A stretch of DNA of 28,226 bases, from positions 5,125,239 to 5,153,464 of the forward strand of contig BFEA01000025.1 of the NCBI GenBank assembly GCA_003427395.1. Reading direction: 5' to 3'. This document shows positions 11,101-21,900 of the stretch, piece after piece. The notes under the pieces are model-generated. The model was not told the DNA's origin, ran no database searches, and saw nothing but the letters and a program-made list of their open reading frames with translations. The position numbers and the translations under genes were made by a program. Each line of letters begins with the position of its first letter. Position 1 is the stretch's first letter. The stretch comes from Chara braunii. Its lineage: Eukaryota > Streptophyta > Charophyceae > Charales > Characeae.

Positions 11101-14100
11101 TAGCTACCAGCAGGCATAGGGAAAAGCTGATAGAAGTGGGTAGGGCCCTCTGAGTGTCACTCACTCCAGTCAGCAGCAAAGCCCCAGGAATGTCAGGGAA
11201 TTTCCAAAAGCAACAAACCTTGGCCGAGGGACGTGCCCATAACTGCTCGAGAGAGTCCAATATAAAAAGTCCAGTTATTCAAGTCGTAAAAAAACACATA
11301 TTCACTTGTGTGACTAAGGGGGAAGTGCCGCTGTGCTATTTTAGGATGCAATGTTGGTCAATGCTGTAGGTAGTAGTCTACCGCACATGCTCATAGCTAG
11401 GTCAAGTGAGAGAGAGAGAGAGAGGGAGTGACATTGACAGGCATTCACAGCAAGCGTGAGGCAGAGAGAGAGAGACGGAGAGAGAGAGAGGGGGGGGGAG
11501 ATAGAGAGAGAGAGAGAGACCATGCCTGAGTGCTGAGGCAGAGAGAGAGAGACGGAGAGAGAGAGAGAGGGGGGGGGAGAGAGAGAGAGACCATGAATGA
11601 GTGCTGAGGCAGAGAGAGAGACGGAGAGAGAGAGAGAGAGAGAGAGAGACCATGCCTGAGTGCTGAGCACTGGCTCACAGCGACAGCCTCCCAGCATGTA
11701 CAAAGACAATTTTGTGTAATTGAGATGATTGGCAGAGACTATCTTCGAGTTCACGTCTGACGCGAGTGTGTGCAAATTTCTCTGAGAGTCGTGTGGATGG
11801 TGTGGTGTCGCATATGGCTGGGCTCACAGCATAAGCATGTGGTGATACCCGTGCTTACTGAACCCAAATACAGCACAACGCGAGGGAAAATGAGCGTCAA
11901 TGCATCCACAATAGATTCATCAAAACGCAAGACCAATCAGCCGGTCAACCCAAACCAGAGTCTTCACAAGCTCAACGTTCAGCTCCTTCATGCTAGCTGT
12001 ACCCTATGTCCTGCTGGGCTACGCCGGTGACCAGACAACAACAAGAACATGGACGAATAGAAGGCAAAACATGCAGATCCAATTGGGCAAGAACTGAACA
12101 TCAAGCTGTGAACCCGAGCAAAGAGGAAACCCAACGGCGAAGATCGGTACCTCATAGTTAATGCCATCCAATGCCATGGCATTGCTGGCCTCCTCAACAG
12201 TTCTGAATTCTACGAACGCGAATTTCTTCTCCTGGTTGATATACACATTAACAACAGCATCACCTACAGAACATAAGATTGACACATGGGAACTATCAGT
12301 ACAACATCCAATGAGGTCATAGCATATGTTGGAACAAAAGCAAAATAGCAGTTACAAAAGATTTCAAAAATCGCGAGGCAAGTGATCACCATGCAAAATC
12401 GCATGGGCTCTGCACAAGGATGACACACATAAATCGAGAACTGGTGCAAATATTTCTACCCCTGGCGTGTTGCCTACATTTCAGAAAACATGGCATGCAT
12501 AAATCGAGAACTGGTGCAAATATTTCTACCCCTGGCGTGTTGCCTACATTTCAGAAAACCAAAGAAAGAGACAGATTTATCTTTTCGTCATTACTCTATC
12601 GCCATGCAACCTATGTTACCAGAGCGCCCCAGGACAACTTGCCCAGCCGTGCCAAAAATGAGTAAAAATATAAAAAACCCAACGACATCTCGGACACGCC
12701 GATGCAATGCTAAAGACCTATCCTCAAGGTCGAACACCATGGAGAAAATGCAGAGGGCTACTTGAGACATCTTTCATGATTTTTTTTATTATTATTTTTT
12801 TGGGGGGGAGGGGGGTTCCCTCCTATAGACACCTTTTCCTCTCAGTGCTTTGAAATTATGGTACTTGATAGATACCAAGAGTCAAAACCATCCCTTACGG
12901 AGGGTAACGAAGTGCTAAACCAGGTACCACTCCCTGGACATATCACAACATTCAGAAATCAAACCTTTCAGAAGTTGCTGAATACAGGTAGGGGCCCAGT
13001 CAGAGTGTTGCCAGAAGGAGATGATCTCTGCAAACATTGCAGGCACAAACACTGCGCCGGGAATCAGAAAGCTTGTCTCATACTCTGCAAGAGAGACGCA
13101 CAAAGCTAAGAGGAGCCCCTGTGCAGGTAGAGAGAGTTGTGATGACCCGTCCGAACAAGGACTGAAACACACAGCTAATTTCTGAGTTTTGCCCATAGAC
13201 TGAATGCCTGACTGAGTTTCCCGCTTTCTGCTAAGTCTGTGTATGCGTGCTTGCTGGACTGCATGTCTGTCTGAGTGCTGGATGGCGTGAGTGTGTGTGC
13301 CCGTGCCTGTCTGAGTGCTGGTTGGCTTGAGTGTGTGTGTGACCGTGCTTGTCTGTGTGCCGGTTGCTTGAATGTGGCCCGTAAGGGCACCTGTTCGTTC
13401 GCTGGGCCCTCAGGGCCGATACTTACCTGTGGCCTTGGCATCGGGGGATTGCAGCGGGAAAACACTCAAGTAGCGGGAGGCCGGTACCGCACTACGAAGG
13501 NGTAGATGTGCGGGTACTGGAGGCCGAGCAGANNAAGACAAAAGTTGCANTTTTAGAGGCCCAGTAGTTGTAGGCTAGGTCTAGGCAGGTACCAGTCTAA
13601 CCAGTCGGAGTCTAGGGCCTGTACGGGCAATATCAGAGTCTGCAATGATGTTTCCCTCCGAAACGGAGGAGGTACCGGTTGCTGGAGAGGCCGAGCGGCC
13701 TGGAAGTCACCGCCCAGGGAGGCAAGCAGGCCGCTATATCTTCAGACCGGGCGAAGAGCCCGNCCTCATTCTCAGTGTGCAAGTTTGGCGACACGCTGGT
13801 GGAGCGCTAGGTGGAGCAGCGCTGGGTTGGAGTAGCGCTGCTGGGGGAGGAAGAAGAAGGACAGGAGGAAGAAGAAGAAGGAAGGAGGAAGAAGAAGGAG
13901 GAAGAGGGAGGAGCGCCAGGGGTACTTACCTGGCTATGGTGGCAGCCATCTTCATCACCTTGGTGGGCGCTGCAGCAAGAAGACCCCAGCAAGGGGAGAG
14001 CGGCACCAAGAAGCTTCGAGGCAGAGTGGGGCATGGCGACCTGAGTGGTGGCAGCCATAGCTGCTTTGAGTTGTCCTCTGCACAGCAGAGCCTGGGCAGC

Positions 14101-15921
14101 CATAGCTGCTTTGCGTTGTCCGTTGCATATCAGGGCCAGGCCGTAGTAGTCCACCATAGCCTCGGCCTTCAAGGTGGAAGGAGGGTAGAGGCAGCCATGG
14201 CTATGGTGGACCTCAAGTGTTACATGCAGTAGAAGTGGGACTCGGACATTGATTCTGGTTCAGCCTTTCGACATTGTATTATTATTTCTTGTATGAATAA
14301 GAGAGGGGGAGATAACAGGGAGGAGGTTGTCGGGCGAAGAAGAAGAGCCTTGACATTTGCTTTTGCAGGTGTAGATCATCTTCTTCTTCTTTCTTACTTC
14401 TCCTCCTTCTTCTTACCTTCTCTCTCCTCTCAAGTTCATTCATTTCCTTTTGCAGTTGGACGGCATTGTGCTTTTGATGGATGTGTATCTCGCAATTGGC
14501 CAGGGTCATAACAGAGTAAAAGTCGTGCTCAGTTGCATTCGATGCTGCGAGAGGGGCAGCAATCAAACCTCTCATAGCACCCCACTTTTCAGTAATTAAT
14601 AGGAGCCCCAAGGTAGAGAGGGTGAAAGCCGTGTTCACTTTGTTTCAATGCTGAAAAAGGGGCAGCGATTAAACCTCACATATGCAGGGATTGCCGGATT
14701 CAAACCTGCCACCTGCCCAAGTATTTGCGGGATTTCAGCCTGGATACCGCTGGATAACAAACGAGGAAAACGGTTGTTCTGTTTTGAAGATGGCGAGGTT
14801 TGAACCTGAGCCCTGTGTGTGCAGTCTCAGTTTGCCAAGCATAGTGTGTACAGTGTCTATTTTTGCCTACAGCACTGGTGGGACCTCTGATGGCTGCTGG
14901 TAATTTCGGCTTCTGTATTGGGAGACAGACCCCCGTAGGCCCCGTGGAGTAGCAGCTCATCAAAAGCAACGAGTTCGAGCAAAGCTCTCGTTTAGAAATC
15001 ACTCATCACGTCTTTGCTGCTTGATGAGACTGGAAGTGCACACTACTTTCAACACGAATAGAGGAGAGAGAGGGCACAGTCATAGCTGGTGAGAACTTGC
15101 TTTTCACTGGGACCGTCTCTTGAGCCAATTGCTGAACGTCGCTCGGGGAGGCAGGGCGGCCACTTCTACATCAGCTTTTTTCGGTTTCTTAAACTATTTT
15201 TGGATGTGATTGTTCAATTCCAACGTTCGATGGAGTTGCAAACAAGAGTGATCTCATCTCAATTAAGTGTGTAAGTGAGATGACGGATAGAAGTAAACAC
15301 CCCACTTCTCCCTTCTGGTTGCTCATTGCATCAAAACCAATGATTGCCTCTTCCACGAGACCTTCCGACCTGCATACAACCCCTCCTACCTACCCCATCC
15401 ATTCATGGGCAGCCATATCGCTCAGCCCCCACCCAGCATCACCCAGCATCAAACCGGACAAACCTCTCCATCATCCGTTCACCACTAACAACCAACCTTG
15501 CGGAGCGCATGCGGACTTGTCCCCGCTTGTCTGCTTCCCTCCCTCATTTTTGGCATGGCTTATTAGAGAGGGGCACAGTATGGCAGCAAAACCGCCCAAT
15601 ACATTTCCTTTTGTAAACCCTCTAATCGTCATTGAATCACCCAGGGATTGTATTCTCATTCCCTGGTATCCCCTTCACAATGCGTAGAGGGGTTCTGAAG
15701 TTCTCTATCCATCACCACCATTCCATTTGGACAAATTAGTACCACAATAATAATGAATTCAATCCCACTCCACTTGCTGATTGGGGCCTGTTGTGAATCT
15801 ACCATGCAGTGCCAAGGGACCCAGCTAATGAAATGACCGAGAGAGACCATTCTGCAAAAAAAAGGGACAAAGGAAAGGGAGATACCTTGCAGTGCCAGGG
15901 AACCCAGCTAATGAAATGACC

Positions 15922-15971
<50 letters not shown>

Positions 15972-18900
15972 CCCATTCCGCGAAACAAAAAAGGGACAAA
16001 GGAAAGGGAGATAGTAGAAAAAGACTGAAAGGGGTCGCATCAGGTTGTAGCCTTTGGTAATAACGAGGGATAACAGGAGACAAAGTGGGCAAGTTATTTA
16101 CCTGGACCGGCAGTGTTTCCTCCTACGGCAGCCATAGCAGTGCTGAAGAATGTTGCGACACTCTAGCAGAACAACAAAACAGCACATGCACTCATTGTCA
16201 GCAGGTTGTGAGAAGCTTCTATAGCAACAAGATCTATAGCACAAATCGTGCTAAGAACAGCAAACGCCATTCAGGCCTAGCATGGACAATCTGCCTCCAG
16301 GCACTTCTGCTGCTTAAAGAAGATCAACATGGACTCCAGACCGTTCACGGGATTCATAAAATGCTAACGATGTTGTTTTCACAGACCCAGACAGTGGGCC
16401 AATCTGGACACAACCCCTGGGTTGGAAGCACTACTGTCCCTTAATTTAGTTTGACCCAACCTGGACACCAAAACAGTTTCAAAGGCGCTATGAACTGATG
16501 GAATCCAGACAACATCGTATTGTAACTGGTCTCCCCAACTACCGCATCTCAACAGCAAACCCCGAAGCCAGCAGACTACCGTCTTCACCCGAATAGAACA
16601 TTATGGCTGCATCTGGATTGAAAGTTGCCCCAAATGCGGCTATAAAGCGTTCTATCCAGGTGAAGACGGTAGTACATCAAACCTGGGCCTACCTTACGGC
16701 CACAAATGGATCCAAACATCACCTTCTGATGCATTGCGAACACCAAATCCAGCACTCGTCACAATCCTCTATCCAGCATGATCATTTTTTTTAAAACAAT
16801 TCATTTTATTTCAAAACAGTTAGGCCGGGGTCCTCACAGTTCTATGTGGGGAAACAGGACTGGAAGCATCATCCAGCTTAGCTTACAGGCTTTTTTCTCC
16901 GAACTTGTGTGAAGTCTAAACCGCTACTAATTGCTCCCCGCGAGCGGCTTCGCTCACTTCAACAACTTCCTCTTTCCTGACTGGGCACCCATGCTTGGCC
17001 TAACTCAACGGTCCAAACTTTACCCTCGACCCTAGCCATCATGTCTATCCTCTCCCTTCCGTTTGTTCGCCACCCAGCAACACAGGCAACAGTGCACAAT
17101 CAACTGTCGCAATAAATCACAACCGATTGTCGAACATAAAGTACTCAGAAATCCCTGCAAACTGCAAATCCTCCAATTGCTGCTCATCATAATCCTCTAT
17201 CAGGCATTATGTTTGTCCTCTCTTCCGTTTGTTACGTCAAACCATCTTGCTTCAACAATGCAGTTTGTGATAGTCGTAATAAAAACGCAACCACCACAAC
17301 AACTGGAATAACTGAGCGAGACATGGAAACAAGATCATTGCCAATTCTCTTCCTCGATACTTAACAACAGGGTCCTAACTCTATGTATCTCCTATTGACT
17401 TGCTGGGGGAAAGGAAACAGACTGTTGCTCCCTAGAGAAAAAAAAAAAAAAAAAAAAAAAACCGGGTCCTAACTCAGTTGCTACGCTCATGAACTGTTGA
17501 ATACAGGCCGAAATTCGAATCCACATGCAATCAGATAAACAGAAGAAGAAAAGGAGAAAATGATCAATTCCATAAGACCGCATAGCCTAAACAGCCAAAT
17601 AAAGAGGGCAATGATGGCAGGCTGGCAGCGACACCTCTTCCACCTAGCCATCTTCCCCTAAATTCCCTATTAATTCTCCCCACCTCCTGCTCCTCTTCTC
17701 ATAATCCTCCTCCTCATGTAAGAGCCGAGGCAGTCAGATCAAGCTCAGCAAATGCAGGCATGATCTCCCATCGTACTCGCTGCATCTGGATGACGATCCC
17801 TATCGAACTTCCTGTGGAGTCTTAGTTCTCCACGTCGAAACTTTCCCGTCTCATATGCTTAGCTCAGACGCTTTCAGGAAGGGCTTACATTTGTTCGAAA
17901 GTCGCACCTAACAATTCCTTCATGTCATTGCATGTCACTGCCCAGCAGCAGCAAAAGGATGAGCCATGACAAGCTGACTACTTAGATTCAACTCGGTCAC
18001 ACCCAGCCAGCATCCATAGCTACACCTTTCGGTACCCTATCTCCCGCCCGGGTAACTCCCTGGCCAGCAACAAGATGACGATACCAGCAGTGCTGTTTCC
18101 AGTACATCGTCACGCACATATCAACTAAACGAGAGCACGTAAGTGACACAAACAAGGAAAAAAAGAGCAGACAGCACGACGCACACGGAATCTGTGATTT
18201 TCATATTTTTCTCCGTTGCTCATACTCTTGGTAGTCATCGATCTATAGAACCCCAGTGTACGAGGGTGATAACCTGATCAGCGAGCAATGGCAATGAGAA
18301 CAGGATTCGCTTCGTCAAAACCCTCTTTTCCCCTCAACCCTTTGAAGGTATCATCGTAGTGTAAGATGATCAAACATCAATATTGTACCTGTTCGTTTGC
18401 AAGGGGTGGCAGGCCTCCAACATACACTCGCCTCGCATGCCGAGTTGCCTACATACAACAATCAATTGGATCAATGCACAAGAACACAAACCACTTCTCT
18501 ATGTCAAATAGCAAAGGAAACTCGGTTCGCTCTTCTCAAATCTCTTGAGCGACCAAAAGGACGATGAAGGCAACAGCAACAGCAGGACACTCTTGTGGGG
18601 TGTGAACAACGATATCATGCATGCAGGAAACATAGAGTCCTCAGGCTGGTTAAAGACCCTTGATAACAATTACCATTGACTGCAAATGTAAACCCATTCA
18701 CCACAGTAATACCCACAACAATGACGCACCCGCCACGACATGAATACGCACACACAGAATGACAACACACCCCACCCCAAGCACAGAAACACAGAAAGCA
18801 CAAACAACAAGGGATTACAGAGAGAAAAAGGTCATTCATAGGAAGCAAAAGGCCTTACGTGCTGTGCGCATGATGTCAGAACAGAGTTACCAGCAAAGGT

Positions 18901-21900
18901 CGGGCAGTTTGCGATACGATGACGTTGGAGAAACCAGCAATATGGCGTGCAGACATGCACACAAGACAGATCACCAAGAAGTATGCACAGCAGGGGTCAT
19001 TTATTCATGCATGTAACATTGCACATGCACCTCAAGTTCTCAACCCTTTTCCTTGCCCTTGCCCTTCCCCTACCCTTGGCCGTGCCCTTCTTCTACCCTT
19101 TTAGCCCTTCTTTGCATCATAAAAGCCATATTCAGCAGGGGATCCTCCGTTTACAATTGAAAACTCAACCCGAAAGGACAGGATTAATTGAATATATGCC
19201 TCTCCACTTTTGCCTTCTAATTGCACAAATGCCTGCATCAGAATTCATCTGAACCACACAACAGATATTGGACATGGCTATCATCATGGCAAGTTGTACT
19301 CTCGCATCGAGATTCGTGCAAATTGAGCACTGTATAAAGGCCTCCATTAAGCCTCCTCTCCCTCCCTCCCCCTCCCCCCCCCAACAACCCAAAAGACAAT
19401 TTACGAGAGCAGGACCAGCCAACATACTTGCTTCAGTCGAAGACATTCCCGCAGTGCTAACAAGTCGGGAAGGAAAGAGGGACTCGTGACCATGACTACA
19501 ACCCAGAGGCACAGAGTGCATCCAGTTGTTGCTCAGGGGTACCTTGGCATGCAGAACAAACAATGCTCACAGAAAATGCAATGTCACCCCCCAGCTAGAA
19601 AATACAGTCAGTATGACGCACTCCAACAACGTTCCCGTCAGACGCAGTCACATTTAGAAAGGCCCCACATTGGTAGCTGCAGTCTGGTCATATGAGGAGA
19701 CTGCTCCAGTAATTGCGCTATGCCAAACCATGACAACACACCTCAAACAAAAGAAAACATGGTTGGTTTTTCATCTGCTCCCCTAACGACAATACCAATG
19801 CCCCTAGCTCAGTTCGTGCACACATGAACTGTCGAAAGATAGACCGCAGTTTGAGTCCCTACATGAATAGAGCCAAATAATTGTGAATTTCGAGAACCCC
19901 TTTCCTTTAAAAAAAAATAAAAAAGAAATCCTTAATGGCTGGGAGGATCTGGCTTCTCAGAAATTCAGAATGCTATTCAAGCTGGCTCGCATGAGCATTC
20001 CCCATTTCCACATGCATGTTCTATCCTGATTTCCGAAACAGGACAACCACGTATACATAGTGTACAAGGCTACACTGAAGTCAGATTTCCTACATAACAT
20101 AACATACAAAAGTGCACTCAACATACTTGGCTTATGAAAAAAGGTTATAGTGCTTATGGTACCTGATACACCAATGATATAAGGCTGATAGTACTTTATA
20201 CACATGCAATACGGGCCTTAACTTCACTTTACATGCTATCGTAATTTCAGGAAAGACTGATCACTTCGCAAGCAACGGAAAAGCGTTGCCCACAGTCCTC
20301 TTCTAGCTTCTCTTCCGGAGCTCTGTAAGCACTCGTGGTTGTGACAACGTGTGAAGCCCCTCCCCTGGCTGACTATGTGCAAACTCCATTCCACTGTGTG
20401 CACTTAAACCTCAACAGTACAGTTTGAATTTTGAAATCATTCCACGAACTTCTCCTCGACACACTCCATTTCGTACCCCCATGAAACAAAACGAAACGCT
20501 CCCTTTCCCACAAACGAGAAACTTGCTGCACAGGGTAGGTAGCCTATGGTGAGTGTGTAGACGGGCACACCTAGTCTAAACGAGTCCGAGTAAACAGAAT
20601 GACACAGGCCCGAATCACAATGTTCTTACCCTGTATACTGGTAACAGCACTACTTACGTTCGTGTAAAGGGGTGGTTGAATCCACTGCTACCTCCGAGGG
20701 CTCATTTTGCTGAGGTGGAAAAGAACTGTGTGCCAAGCTTTGCCAAAGCCCCAGCACGACTTCTTTTTTCGGGGAGGGGCGGGGGGTGCCAGGGTGGGGG
20801 CTGACACCACAAGACATTTTAGTATGGTAGCACTGTTCACCCAAAGAATGCGGTTTAGGGTCATCTGTGTGTTTCGTGTTTGCCTCTGAAAGGTAGTGGT
20901 GATTTTTTAAGGTAAAAAACACAACTGCGATGATGTACCCTATTGCTAGATCTATTGCCAGAGCGGTAGACTCCTGAGCCGAATGTATCACCACTCCTGA
21001 ATTGAATCAGATGACTGGCAGCTCCATCAAATCAAATGATCCGACCATGACAATTCAATTGAATTCATTCAAATGACAGTGACAAACAAACCCCGCGGCA
21101 GGGTTGTAACGTAATGAATGAAAAGAATATATTCACCCACCTGTTGCGTCATCGCTTGTGGAGGCATAGCTGGGAGACCTGGAAACTGCAACCAAAGAAA
21201 AAGATGGACGGGAGTCAATCGGGGCATCACTCTGCAGAGTTTTGTCGTGAAACAAAGGTACCCAAATCCAATCTACTGCTCACTTATCAACACACATACA
21301 CACAGCCATAAAAAAAAAACATCATATATGCTCTCGATGCACCGAGACAGATCACATTACAAGCGTTTCCATCCTCCTGAATCTCAAAAATGGGCTTAAC
21401 CCAAACATCAAAAAAGTTGGAAGCTCTGAGATGGGGAGAAGGAGCATAGCTGTAGCGTTCCACAGTAGCACTCTTGGATTTCATGTACTTTACTCATATT
21501 ATCAGGAGTTTCTAGAACACCTGAAAATAGACGGAACTGATAAAAGAGGGGGGGGGGGGGGAGGAAGGAAGGGGGAAAACAGAATTAGGGGGCTCAGAAA
21601 AGTCCCAAAACAACGATGGAGGAACACACACCTGTGGAAATGAGAATGGACTTGGGAAAAGAGGCATTGTCGGCATCCCTGCGGATGGCAGCGAACCTGC
21701 AAATGAGAAGAAAACGGTCTTTAGAAAGCCAGCGGAATTGAAATAACCATGTTCAAGACGCCATCATAATAAGATAAACGTATGATTAATGCATGTATCA
21801 AAATTTCACAAAAGGTGAATAAGAGTTCAATAGACCAACTGGCCTAGTTCAGTTGGTACACACATGACGTGAGTTTGAATCCCTTGATGAACAGAACCAA

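Larger units (their letters stand above)
10416..12150 (-). other. Intron between e7 and e8 (1735 nt)
   Basis: It contains a GA-rich minisatellite (11401-11670) and a MITE-like copy (10526-10633). Near 10652-10708 a short direct repeat (GAACCGTGGTCCTTGT) occurs twice. Nothing coding was seen. Confidence 0.75.
12264..16101 (-). other. Intron between e6 and e7 (3838 nt, the longest)
   Basis: It contains a tandem duplication with an (AG)n array (15804-16013), GAA/CTT-rich patches (13848-13915 and 14378-14432), a 45-bp tandem repeat (14051-14140), a GT-rich minisatellite (13263-13380), a 70-bp duplication (12428-12559) and five ambiguous bases (13501, 13533-13534, 13550, 13763). No protein family was recognised in the long plus-strand frame at 13645-14232. 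Confidence 0.75.
16163..18388 (-). other. Intron between e5 and e6 (2226 nt)
   Basis: It contains a MITE-like copy (16575-16673), a tRNA-like SINE copy (17464-17560) and, just beside that, a short poly-A-tailed insertion flanked by a 12-bp direct repeat (17370-17475). Nothing coding was recognised between 17600 and 18380. Confidence 0.75.

Noticed and set aside
14682-14720. Further B-box-like match on the minus strand (CAGGTTTGAATCCGGC)
   Set aside because: No matching A box or common tail was found at the right distance, so it was not called a SINE.
20958-21010. Possible tRNA gene (CCAGAGCGGTAGACTCCTGA)
   Set aside because: It resembles a D-arm and anticodon arm, but I could not find a paired acceptor stem or a T-arm with GTTCRANYC.
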